Assembly: GCA_905236675.1 (NCBI GenBank)
Contig: CAJOND010000066.1
Coordinates: forward strand, 1 to 35,663
Length of the DNA stretch: 35,663 nucleotides
Source: Candidatus Rifleibacteriota bacterium
GTDB lineage: Bacteria; Muiribacteriota; Ozemobacteria; Ozemobacterales; Ozemobacteraceae
Direction: 5' to 3'
This document shows positions 9,008 to 15,677 of the stretch, one piece after another; positions within the stretch are counted from its first letter, which is position 1, and each line of letters starts with the position of its first letter. The notes under the pieces were generated by a model. It had not been told where the DNA came from. It worked only from the letters and a program-made list of their open reading frames with translations, and did not search any database. A program made the position numbers and the translations under genes.

Positions 9008-9376
9008 TTAATCTTTATCCTTAGCAAAGATTTTATCTTTAACGCGAGTTTTCTTACCAATTCTATCACGTAGATAATAGAGTTTTGCTCTAGCAACATT
9101 ACCTCTGCGGAGAACGGTAATAGAAGCGATATTGGGTGAATGAAGCATGAATTTTCTTTCTACGCCTACACCGTAAGAAATTTTTCTTACAGTAAAGTTT
9201 TCACGTAAGCCTGTATTCTTACGAGAAATAACAATACCTTCAAAAGCCTGGAGGCGTTCTTTATCACCTTCACGAACCTTTATTTCAAGACGAACGGTAT
9301 CGCCAGAAATAAAACTAGGTATTTCTTCTTGTTTTTTCTTATAAACTCTTTCGATTTCTTCAATAACCGGATTCAT
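9008..9376 (-). CDS. rplS: 50S ribosomal protein L19
   Basis: 122 residues, matching L19 throughout: [21 protein letters not shown], then [20 protein letters not shown] and [26 protein letters not shown] lies a few bases before ATG at 9376. It follows trmD in the conserved rpsP-rimM-trmD-rplS order, co-transcribed with the translation and secretion genes around it. Confidence 0.97.
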   Translation of the reverse strand: MNPVIEEIERVYKKKQEEIPSFISGDTVRLEIKVREGDKERLQAFEGIVISRKNTGLRENFTVRKISYGVGVERKFMLHSPNIASITVLRRGNVARAKLYYLRDRIGKKTRVKDKIFAKDKD

Positions 9377-9423
9377 AGTAAAACTCCTTTTCGGAATATA
9401 TTTTCAAATTTATTTATTAGCTA

Positions 9424-10152
9424 CTACATATGACTAATAAGTTCCTGAATAATATCTTTATCAGAATCAGACAGGTTAGTAGTCGCAAATACATCTGGTC
9501 TACTGACTATAGTTGTCAGCAAGGCCCTTGAACGTCTGTATTTATTGATAAAAGCGTGATTTCCATTTAATAGAACATTTGGAACTTCCAATCCTTCCCA
9601 AGAAGCTGGTCGGGTATATTGCGGATGATCTAGAATTCCTTCATAAAAAGAATCTTGAATCACAGAATCCTGACAACCAACAGTTCCTGGTATCATACGT
9701 GAAATAGCATCTACTACGGTCATTGCTGCAAATTCACCACCTGTTAGCACATAGTCACCTATAGACAGTTGGAAGTCAAATTCATGAATGATTCGTTCAT
9801 CAAATCCTTCATATCTTCCACAGACTAATATAAGGCGGTCAAATTTTGCAAGTTCCTTACCTAGGTTCTGGGTAAATGGTTCACCCTGTGGTGTTAAACC
9901 TATTACAGGAGCTGGAATTGATTTTTTTCTGACATCTCTAATACAGTTAACTAGAGGTGTTGGCTTAAAAACCATTCCAGGTCCTCCACCAAAAGGTGTA
10001 TCATCAACTGTTTTATGTTTACCATCACCATAGTCTCTAAAATTGTGAAGAACTATGTCTATTAAACCACTTTTAACAGCGGAACCCAAGACGCTTTCAT
10101 CAAATACATTTTCAAAGATCTGCGGGAGCAGAGTAATAATATCTACTCTCAT
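9424..10152 (-). CDS. trmD: tRNA (guanine-N1)-methyltransferase TrmD
   Basis: Methylates G37 next to the anticodon of tRNAs that read CNN codons, which prevents +1 frameshifting. The enzyme uses SAM bound in a trefoil knot. The 242 residues include the N-terminal MRVDIITLLPQIF, FGGGPGMVFKP, the SAM-pocket LVCGRYEGFDERI and the knot motif SIGDYVLTGGE. Length and motifs are normal. Its stop-to-start spacing with rimM is one base, as expected for a tightly coupled pair. Confidence 0.97.
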   Translation of the reverse strand: MRVDIITLLPQIFENVFDESVLGSAVKSGLIDIVLHNFRDYGDGKHKTVDDTPFGGGPGMVFKPTPLVNCIRDVRKKSIPAPVIGLTPQGEPFTQNLGKELAKFDRLILVCGRYEGFDERIIHEFDFQLSIGDYVLTGGEFAAMTVVDAISRMIPGTVGCQDSVIQDSFYEGILDHPQYTRPASWEGLEVPNVLLNGNHAFINKYRRSRALLTTIVSRPDVFATTNLSDSDKDIIQELISHM

Positions 10153-10153
10153 T

Positions 10154-10753
10154 TTATTCTATAGGTATGTGAAAGGAAATACTTTCTACAAGTTTCAGGG
10201 TTTTATTATTTTTATTAATATTCCCTAAAAATTTATGAAGAAATGGAATGTAAACTTCGCCAAACTCCTTAGTCGAAACTACCAGGTAAGGACAAGGAGC
10301 ATCAACTTCCATTCTAATAACTTTACCACAAAATTCACCTTCTGGCGACAAAACCTGAAAATCTTCCAATTCATCTGGATAAAACTCATCTTCAGAATCC
10401 AGAATTTCCCGCTCATCTTTTGATATGACAACAAGCCTATTTACATAGTTTGCGGCCGTATCACAATCGTCAATGTCTTCTAAGAGAATATCGACAGTAT
10501 TTTCAGTGAAATGTGGTTTCCAATCACTTACTATGACAGATTCAAGTTGACCATTTTGTTTTTTCAAACACAATTCTTCGCCAGGCTCAAATCTATCAGG
10601 AAAATCGGTCATTAGACTCACACGTAGCCAACCTTTCAAACCTACAGTTTTTCTAATCTGACCAATGACAATTTGTTTTTCTTTTTCAGAATCAATGACA
10701 ACATCAGAAGATTTTATGCAGATTATTTCAGGTTTTTTCGGCTTGTTTGTCAT
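10154..10753 (-). CDS. rimM: 16S rRNA processing protein RimM
   Basis: 30S maturation factor that binds S19 and helps shape the 16S 3' domain. The N-terminal RimM beta-barrel begins with IVIGQIRKTVGLKGWLRV and continues to LLEDIDDCDTAANYVN. The C-terminal PRC-barrel includes DEFYPDELEDFQVLSP and the VYIPFLHKFL region. 199 residues, about 25 longer at the N-terminus than usual (MTNKPKKPEIICIKSSDVV). That segment is charged and probably disordered, or translation starts further in. Confidence 0.94.
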   Translation of the reverse strand: MTNKPKKPEIICIKSSDVVIDSEKEKQIVIGQIRKTVGLKGWLRVSLMTDFPDRFEPGEELCLKKQNGQLESVIVSDWKPHFTENTVDILLEDIDDCDTAANYVNRLVVISKDEREILDSEDEFYPDELEDFQVLSPEGEFCGKVIRMEVDAPCPYLVVSTKEFGEVYIPFLHKFLGNINKNNKTLKLVESISFHIPIE

Positions 10754-10766
10754 AAGACCTTAAAAA

Positions 10767-11006
10767 TCATACTAATTCCATTATAACTTTCTTGGTGCCA
10801 GTATTGGCAGAACTTCTAATAATTGTTCTAAGGGCATTTATTGTTTTGCCCTTCTTGCCAATAATCTTGCCAGCATCTTCAGGATTAACCTGAACTTCAA
10901 ATACGATTGTGCCCTCTCCTTCAATTGGAGTAACGACAACTTCATCAGGATGCTCAACAAGAGCTTTTACCAGCTGTTCTAATGTTTTTTGAGCTATCTG
11001 AGTCAT
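10767..11006 (-). CDS. khpA: KH-domain RNA-binding protein KhpA (YlqC)
   Basis: 79-residue single KH domain. The GxxG loop is GKKG in EDAGKIIGKKGKTINALRT, the signature of KhpA/YlqC. In Gram-positives KhpA pairs with KhpB (Jag/EloR) and binds small RNAs and mRNAs linked to cell elongation. No khpB is visible here. Its place between rpsP and rimM is a conserved feature of many non-proteobacterial genomes. Confidence 0.94.
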   Translation of the reverse strand: MTQIAQKTLEQLVKALVEHPDEVVVTPIEGEGTIVFEVQVNPEDAGKIIGKKGKTINALRTIIRSSANTGTKKVIMELV

Positions 11007-11028
11007 TTATAAAAAACTCCTGCTCTAT

Positions 11029-11328
11029 TTAAGCACGTTTAGTCCAAACAAGATTAACGGAACCCTTTTCGTTCTTTTGCTGGACTCGAACTATACCTTT
11101 TTGGCGAAGAAGGTTTTTAACAGTAAGAGAAGGAATAGCACCATTATTTAAATAGTTGATGATTTCTTCTTCTTTGATTTCAACCTTAGCTTCTGATGCC
11201 AAAGGATCATACATTCCAAGGTTATCTAAAGTAATACCATCGCGGTTCTTGCGACTGTCAAGAGCAACGATTCTGTAACTAGGTCTATGCTTAGTTCCAA
11301 GCATTTTTAATCTAATAGAAACGGCCAT
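11029..11328 (-). CDS. rpsP: 30S ribosomal protein S16
   Basis: 99 residues beginning MAVSIRLKMLGTKHRPSYR, then IVALDSRKNRDGITLDNLGMYDP and a C-terminal GAIPSLTVKNLL stretch, all characteristic of S16. It follows ffh by 44 bases and precedes khpA, so it shares the promoter upstream of ffh unless an internal one exists. Confidence 0.97.
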   Translation of the reverse strand: MAVSIRLKMLGTKHRPSYRIVALDSRKNRDGITLDNLGMYDPLASEAKVEIKEEEIINYLNNGAIPSLTVKNLLRQKGIVRVQQKNEKGSVNLVWTKRA

Positions 11329-11372
11329 TATATAAACTCCTTATATTTGTTAAGACTGAATTTATCCAGTTC

Positions 11373-12713
11373 TTACCTTCCAAACATTCTTGAAAATCTA
11401 CCACCACGGCGCTTACCAAAATTGCCAAGTTGTTTCATCATTTTACGCATTTCAGAAAACTGTTTTAGCAATTGGTTGATTTCGGTAATATCAGCTCCGC
11501 TACCAGCAGCAATTCTTTTACGTCTAGAAGAATCTATCAGTTCGGGGCGATTTCTTTCTTTTTCTGTCATAGAAAGAATAATAGCTTCAAATCTCTTAAA
11601 TCTTTTATCATCAAATGAGAAACCAGAAAGATCTCCAAGTTGAGAAAATCCTGGAATCATGGACAATAACTGATCAAGAGGTCCCATTTTCTTAATTTGA
11701 TTTAGCTGATAAAGGAAATCGTTAAAGTTAAATTCTGCATCAAGAAGTCGCTTTTCGATTTCTTTCATCTTAGCTTCATCAAAGTTTTCTTGTGCTTTTT
11801 CTATTAAAGAAAGCACATCGCCCATGCCAAGAATTCTCTGAGCCATACGATCTGGATAAAAAGGCTCAAGAGAAGAGGTTTTTTCACCTACGCCTACGAA
11901 TTTAACAGGTTTACCAGTTACTTCACGTATAGAAAGAGCGGCACCACCTCTAGCATCGCCATCAAGCTTGGTCAATACAATGCCTGTCAATTCCAGCATC
12001 TGATTAAAAGCAGTAGCCATATTGACAGCATCCTGACCAGTCATCGCATCGACTACAAGAAGAATTTCATTGGGTTCTACGGACTCTTTAATGTCTTTTA
12101 CTTCACCCATCATATCTTCGTCTATGTGCAAACGACCTGCGGTATCTATGATTACTACATCATAATTTTTGCTTTTGGCATATTCAACTGCATTTTTAGC
12201 AATTAAAGAAGGTTTCTGGCCTTCTTCGCCAACGAATACTTCAACTCCAAGCTGATCACCTAGTATCTGAAGTTGTTTTACCGCTGCTGGCCTGTAAATA
12301 TCACAAGCAACTAGAAGAGATTTTTTCTTTTCTTCTTTGCGAAGATTCAAAGCGAGTTTTGCACTTGTGGTAGTTTTACCAGAACCTTGAAGCCCAGCCA
12401 TCATTATAATAGTAGGCTTCTTGGAAGCTATATTTAACTTAACTCTATCTTTACCTAGTAAATCGACAAGCTCTTCGTGAACGATCTTGATAACCTGTTG
12501 TCCTGGAGTGAGACTTTTTAATATTTCAGCTCCTAAAGCTCGTTCTTTTATGCGTTTAATAAAGCTTTTAACAACCTTAAAGTTGACGTCAGCTTCTAAC
12601 AAAGCAATTTTGACTTCGTTTAAAGCAGTATCTATATCTTTTTCGGTTAGCTTACCAACACCACGTATTTTTTCAAATACGCCAATAAGTTTTTCTGAAA
12701 GCCCCTGAAACAT
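11373..12713 (-). CDS. ffh: Signal recognition particle protein Ffh (SRP54)
   Basis: GTPase subunit of the signal recognition particle; binds 4.5S/6S RNA and signal sequences and docks with FtsY. Domains in order are an N-terminal helical bundle, the G domain with the P-loop GLQGSGKTTTSAKL (about residues 105-118), VVIIDTAGRLHIDE and TKLDGDARGGAAL, and a C-terminal M domain (from about 325) with MGPLDQLLSMIPG and a basic Gly/Arg end. I place the start at ATG 12713 (446 residues), because AGGAG lies 8 bases upstream and the protein then begins MFQGLSEKL, the usual Ffh N-terminus. An in-frame start at 12758 would add 15 unlikely residues and overlap the promoter -10 region. Confidence 0.96.
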   Translation of the reverse strand: MFQGLSEKLIGVFEKIRGVGKLTEKDIDTALNEVKIALLEADVNFKVVKSFIKRIKERALGAEILKSLTPGQQVIKIVHEELVDLLGKDRVKLNIASKKPTIIMMAGLQGSGKTTTSAKLALNLRKEEKKKSLLVACDIYRPAAVKQLQILGDQLGVEVFVGEEGQKPSLIAKNAVEYAKSKNYDVVIIDTAGRLHIDEDMMGEVKDIKESVEPNEILLVVDAMTGQDAVNMATAFNQMLELTGIVLTKLDGDARGGAALSIREVTGKPVKFVGVGEKTSSLEPFYPDRMAQRILGMGDVLSLIEKAQENFDEAKMKEIEKRLLDAEFNFNDFLYQLNQIKKMGPLDQLLSMIPGFSQLGDLSGFSFDDKRFKRFEAIILSMTEKERNRPELIDSSRRKRIAAGSGADITEINQLLKQFSEMRKMMKQLGNFGKRRGGRFSRMFGR

Positions 12714-12746
12714 TAAAAAAACTCCTAATTCCAAATCGGTTGAGGT

Positions 12747-12775
12747 ATAATAAACCATATTTTGTTTATAGTCAA
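12747..12775 (-). promoter_or_regulatory. Strong sigma70-type promoter of the ffh array
   Basis: On the minus strand, TTGACT (12770-12775) and TATTAT (12747-12752) are exactly 17 bases apart. Transcription would start near 12740, about 27 bases before the ffh ATG. A perfect palindrome, AAGTGTACACTT, sits six bases upstream of the -35 box. Confidence 0.8.
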
Positions 12776-12781
12776 GAAATT

Positions 12782-12793
12782 AAGTGTACACTT
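12782..12793. promoter_or_regulatory. 12-bp palindrome upstream of the ffh promoter (possible operator)
   Basis: AAGTGTACACTT is a perfect 12-bp palindrome centred about 47 bases upstream of the presumed ffh transcription start, where activators often bind. Its AAGTG half-site recurs in palindromes at 14430-14439 and 14584-14595. Confidence 0.5.
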
Positions 12794-13113
12794 TTAAAAA
12801 AAATTTTAATAATTATTTTACTTATAATCATATTTATATAGAGTTGCTTCTAAAAAAGATACTTGTTTTTAGAATATCTTGATAAAAAACAAGATGTTTT
12901 TTTAGATTTATAACTATGTAATTCTTTCTAGATAATGGATATAGAGTATGTGTATCATCGTAATACTCTATGCTTCTGAATTTTGCAAATATAATAACTT
13001 TTTAGTCTGATAAAAATAAGAATCAAAGGGGATTTCAAATCTTTAATTTATATTTCTTAACATAATTATGGTTAGTCTTTAATAAAAAAAAATAAAATTT
13101 TAAAAAAAATATG
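12794..13113. other. Gene-free AT-rich intergenic stretch with a hairpin/T-run
   Basis: No gene is visible here. On the plus strand, ATCTTG (12876-12881) can pair with CAAGAT (12890-12895), followed by seven T (12897-12903), a weak terminator-like element. A competing 9-bp pairing, CTTGTTTTT (12862-12870) with AAAAACAAG (12885-12893), would exclude it. I see no convincing promoter that would transcribe this segment, so an attenuator or small RNA is only a possibility. Confidence 0.3.
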
Positions 13114-13143
13114 TTGACACTAATCTATAACTATGCATATATT
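13114..13143 (+). promoter_or_regulatory. Putative promoter of the acidic-repeat gene
   Basis: TTGACA (13114-13119) and TATATT (13138-13143) are 18 bases apart, about 60 bases before the proposed start codon. Confidence 0.65.
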
Positions 13144-13202
13144 GCAATCTGAATAGTTTAATTTAAATTTTGACACCTGACAACCAGAAAGGGGTAATCA
13201 TC

Positions 13203-13640
13203 ATGCCAAAATATTATTATGATAATGAAGATTTAGAATTGCTTGCTGCAAAACCAAAATATAATGAAGATGACGACTTCGAAGACGAAGATGACGACTT
13301 CGAAGATGAAGACGATGACTTCGATGACGACGACGATGACTTCGATGACGACGATGATGACTTCGATGACGACGACGATGAATACGATGATGACGACGAT
13401 GAATATGAAGATGATGATGAATATGAAGATGACGATGATTTAGACGATGACGATTTCGACGAAGATGATGATGACTTCGACGATGATGACGAATACGAAG
13501 ACGATGAATTCGACGACGAAGATGACGACTTTGATGACGAAGACGACGACTTCGATGATGAAGATTTCGATGATGAAGATGATGACTTCGATGACGACGA
13601 CGAAGATGATGATGACTTCGACGATGACGATGACGAATAA
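13203..13640 (+). CDS. Asp/Glu-rich low-complexity acidic repeat protein
   Basis: 145 residues. After a short N-terminus (MPKYYYDNEDLELLAAKPKYNE) the whole chain is Asp and Glu broken at short intervals by single Phe or Tyr, in units such as DDDFDDD and DEYEDDD. It has no Lys or Arg after the N-terminus, no signal peptide and no fold I recognise, and it must be disordered and extremely acidic. I chose ATG 13203 because GAAAGGGG lies just upstream; an earlier TTG at 13170 would add 11 residues without an RBS. It has its own promoter and a strong terminator, so it is a monocistronic, probably well-expressed gene. Roles such as cation binding, nucleic-acid mimicry or chaperoning of basic proteins are guesses. 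Confidence 0.8.
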   Translation: MPKYYYDNEDLELLAAKPKYNEDDDFEDEDDDFEDEDDDFDDDDDDFDDDDDDFDDDDDEYDDDDDEYEDDDEYEDDDDLDDDDFDEDDDDFDDDDEYEDDEFDDEDDDFDDEDDDFDDEDFDDEDDDFDDDDEDDDDFDDDDDE

Positions 13641-13655
13641 TAATTGATTTTGAAT

Positions 13656-13690
13656 AAAAAAAAACACCGATGAAAATCGGTGTTTTTTTA
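13656..13690 (+). terminator. Rho-independent terminator of the acidic-repeat gene
   Basis: ACACCGAT (13664-13671) and ATCGGTGT (13676-13683) form the stem around a GAAA tetraloop, flanked by A-runs and followed by seven T. It starts about 16 bases after the stop codon. Confidence 0.92.
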
Positions 13691-13709
13691 TGTCTATTAA
13701 ATTAGCATA

Positions 13710-13746
13710 AAAAAAGCATTTAACTTTTTAAGTTAAATGCTTTTTT
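13710..13746 (-). terminator. Rho-independent terminator of the convergent regulator gene
   Basis: AAAAAAGCATTTAAC (13710-13724) and GTTAAATGCTTTTTT (13732-13746) form a 15-bp hairpin with a 7-base loop. It lies just beyond the stop of the minus-strand gene at 13752 and is bidirectional by symmetry. Confidence 0.88.
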
Positions 13747-13751
13747 ACTTA

Positions 13752-14363
13752 TCAATAATTGTTTCTTTGCAGCCAGTATCTGGCTTTTTCTTCTTCTAGA
13801 AGTCTCCCTATATCGTTTTCAGACATTCCGAATTCTCTAATATCAGGTCGGTTCAATAGCCAAATCCAGTCTTCATGATTCCACTGACCGCTTTTCATAT
13901 GGACAAATTCTCGAAGCTTGCCTAGTAAAATTTCTTCAGGACTTAATCTTCTTTCAATAACTATAGGAGCTGGTTGAACCTGCTGCTGAAGTTCTTCTTG
14001 TTTGTTTTCAACTTCATTTTCTGTTATTTCTTCGGTTTTAACATCGTTTTTTGTACAACGATAAACTTTTAGTCCATCTTTTTTTCCACATTCAACTAGA
14101 TATTTTTCTCGGACCATTGCCTGAAACAGACGATACATAGACCCTTTTTCGTTTTTATCTAGTTCACCCTTGAATAAATCATGATTAACATCATTAGCAG
14201 TTACTTCAGAATGATTTTCAAGATAGCGCATAATACGCTTAACACTTTTAGAAATAATCTGGTGTAGATGAATATTTCTATCATTATCACATCTTCTTTT
14301 ATTTTTCGTGCCCTCTACCACTCCGTGGCAAAAAGGCAATTCACAGGTTCGTTTTCTTCCCAC
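13752..14363 (-). CDS. Putative zinc-binding winged-helix DNA-binding protein
   Basis: 203 residues; not a family I can name. The N-terminus has Cys7, Cys12-His13 and Cys24 plus two nearby His (NIHLH), resembling a small zinc site. Residues ~35-105 look like a winged helix: three helices (SKSVKRIMRYLENH, TANDVNHDLF, GSMYRLFQAMVREKYLV) and then a short beta hairpin. A Gln/Glu-rich linker (about 110-135) leads to a C-terminal helical part (LSPEEILLGKLREFV, then two Trp-rich helices). GTG start at 14363, with GAGGT 8 bases upstream. Its promoter carries a palindrome inside the -35/-10 spacer, so autorepression is plausible. Similar palindromes precede ffh and galT. DNA binding is inferred from this pattern and placement only. 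Confidence 0.6.
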   Translation of the reverse strand: MGRKRTCELPFCHGVVEGTKNKRRCDNDRNIHLHQIISKSVKRIMRYLENHSEVTANDVNHDLFKGELDKNEKGSMYRLFQAMVREKYLVECGKKDGLKVYRCTKNDVKTEEITENEVENKQEELQQQVQPAPIVIERRLSPEEILLGKLREFVHMKSGQWNHEDWIWLLNRPDIREFGMSENDIGRLLEEEKARYWLQRNNY

Positions 14364-14420
14364 TTTAGTTACCTCTAATACAATATATTATTGATAAGTG
14401 TGTAAATTAAGTACACCATT

Positions 14421-14449
14421 ACATTAAACGAGTGCACTCAACTTGTCAA
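14421..14449 (-). promoter_or_regulatory. Promoter of the putative regulator gene
   Basis: On the minus strand, TTGACA (14444-14449) and TAATGT (14421-14426) are 17 bases apart, about 58 bases before the GTG start. The spacer contains the perfect palindrome GAGTGCACTC. Confidence 0.65.
14430..14439. promoter_or_regulatory. Palindromic operator inside the regulator promoter
   Basis: GAGTGCACTC is a perfect 10-bp palindrome lying wholly within the 17-base spacer between -35 and -10. Protein bound here would block RNA polymerase, the classic arrangement for autorepression. Confidence 0.55.
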
Positions 14450-14583
14450 CTTTTTTATTGTTTATGGTGTACATATTTTATAAAAAACAAAAGAGAAATT
14501 TGTGTGAATACTTTTTTTATTCCGTGATTTAGCAGAAAAACAAAACAAACAATTATTACAACAGCTTAAAAAATTTTTAATAG

Positions 14584-14595
14584 TAAGTGCACTTA
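14584..14595. promoter_or_regulatory. 12-bp palindrome upstream of the galT promoter
   Basis: TAAGTGCACTTA is a perfect 12-bp palindrome, 11 bases upstream of the likely -35 box of the GalT-family gene pair. It shares the AGTGCACT core with the palindrome at 14430-14439. Confidence 0.55.
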
Positions 14596-14606
14596 AATTA
14601 AAAATC

Positions 14607-14636
14607 TTGCTAATTTGTATTATACTATAGTATAAT
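14607..14636 (+). promoter_or_regulatory. Putative promoter of the GalT-family gene pair
   Basis: TATAAT (14631-14636) is a consensus -10 box, about 30 bases before the ATG. TTGCTA (14607-14612) is a fair -35 box at 18 bases. An overlapping TATACT at 14621 could be an alternative -10. Confidence 0.6.
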
Positions 14637-14666
14637 CCACACTATTCAAGGATTAAGGAGCATTAA

Positions 14667-15662
14667 ATGCCTCAGCTTAGAAAAGACCCGGTCACAAAAA
14701 GATGGGTTATAATTCTTCATGAACAAGCCAAGACTCCGGAAGATTTCAAGACTGTTCAGCCGCCTCGTCAATCAATAAAATGTCCTTTTTGTGAGGGTAA
14801 CGAAACCATGTCTCCGCCAGAAGTTATGTCGTATCGTAGACCTGATACTTTGCCTAATAATCCTGGTTGGGCTGTCAGAGTTGTTCCTAATAAATTTCCT
14901 GCTTTACAAATAGAAGGTGATTTAGACAGAACAGGTATCGGCGTTTATGACATGATGAATGGAGTAGGTGCGCATGAGGTTATCATCGAATCTCCAAGAC
15001 ACGAAGACGGTTTTCATAATTATACAACGGAACAAATTACACGTATTCTTCATGCTTATGTAGATAGATATCGTGATTTACGAAGAGATAGACGTTTTCG
15101 TTATATTTTGATTTTTAAAAATAATGGTCAGGCAGCTGGAGCCAGTCTTGACCACCCACATTCACAATTGATTGCTACTCCTATTATACCCAAAAGAGCA
15201 ATGGAAGAAATAGATGGAGCAAAAACCTACTATTATTATAAAGAAAGATGTGTCTTTTGTGATATAATTCGTCAGGAATTGAGTCAAGGAGATAGAATTG
15301 TTCATGAAAATGAACAGTTTGTTGCCTTTGAGCCCTTTGCTTCAAGATTCCCTTTTGAAACCTGGATAGCTCCGAAAGATCATAAGGATTCATTTGGAGA
15401 CATAGATGAATCAGAAATAGAAGGTTTGGCTGATGTAATGCACTCTACTCTGCAGAAGCTGATAAAGACTCTTGACAATCCTCCATTTAATTTTGTTATT
15501 CATACTTCTCCCTGTGATGAACATTGTGCTGATTATTATCACTGGCATATAGAAATATTGCCAAGATTATCAAAAACAGCTGGTTTTGAATGGGGTTCTG
15601 GTTTTTATATCAATCCTGTAGCACCTGAAAAAGCTGCTCAGTTTATGATAAAAACCAAATAA
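14667..15662 (+). CDS. galT: GalT-family nucleotidyltransferase
   Basis: 331 residues of the galactose-1-phosphate uridylyltransferase branch of the HIT superfamily. GalT transfers UMP between UDP-glucose and galactose-1-phosphate in the Leloir pathway. The N-terminal zinc motif CPFC is near residue 40. The active site is H163-P-H165-S-Q167, equivalent to the HPHGQ of E. coli GalT, whose second His forms the uridylyl intermediate. The C-terminal half has a second Cys pair (CVFC) and YYHWHIEILPRL. HPHSQ in place of HPHGQ also occurs in phosphorylase/adenylyltransferase relatives (APA1- or ADP-glucose-type), so the donor nucleotide is uncertain. AAGGAG lies 7 bases upstream of the ATG. The next gene is a paralog 15 bases downstream. 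Confidence 0.88.
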   Translation: MPQLRKDPVTKRWVIILHEQAKTPEDFKTVQPPRQSIKCPFCEGNETMSPPEVMSYRRPDTLPNNPGWAVRVVPNKFPALQIEGDLDRTGIGVYDMMNGVGAHEVIIESPRHEDGFHNYTTEQITRILHAYVDRYRDLRRDRRFRYILIFKNNGQAAGASLDHPHSQLIATPIIPKRAMEEIDGAKTYYYYKERCVFCDIIRQELSQGDRIVHENEQFVAFEPFASRFPFETWIAPKDHKDSFGDIDESEIEGLADVMHSTLQKLIKTLDNPPFNFVIHTSPCDEHCADYYHWHIEILPRLSKTAGFEWGSGFYINPVAPEKAAQFMIKTK

Positions 15663-15677
15663 AAAGGGGAAATTTAT

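Larger units (their letters stand above)
14411..14472. repeat. 9-bp inverted repeat flanking the regulator promoter
   Basis: GTACACCAT (14411-14419) and ATGGTGTAC (14464-14472) are exact reverse complements. They bracket the -35/-10 pair of the regulator gene. Each contains GTGTAC or its complement, also present in the palindrome at 12782-12793, so they look like two oppositely oriented binding half-sites. Confidence 0.5.

Noticed and set aside
12714..12758. Upstream in-frame start for ffh at 12758.
   Set aside because: It would put coding sequence over the -10 box and add residues not found in Ffh. ATG 12713 has a good RBS.
13243..13667. Open frames on both strands overlapping the acidic repeat gene.
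   Set aside because: They are by-products of the GAY/GAR repeat, which keeps other frames free of stops. They encode Met/Thr or Val/Ile runs and lack their own promoter or RBS.
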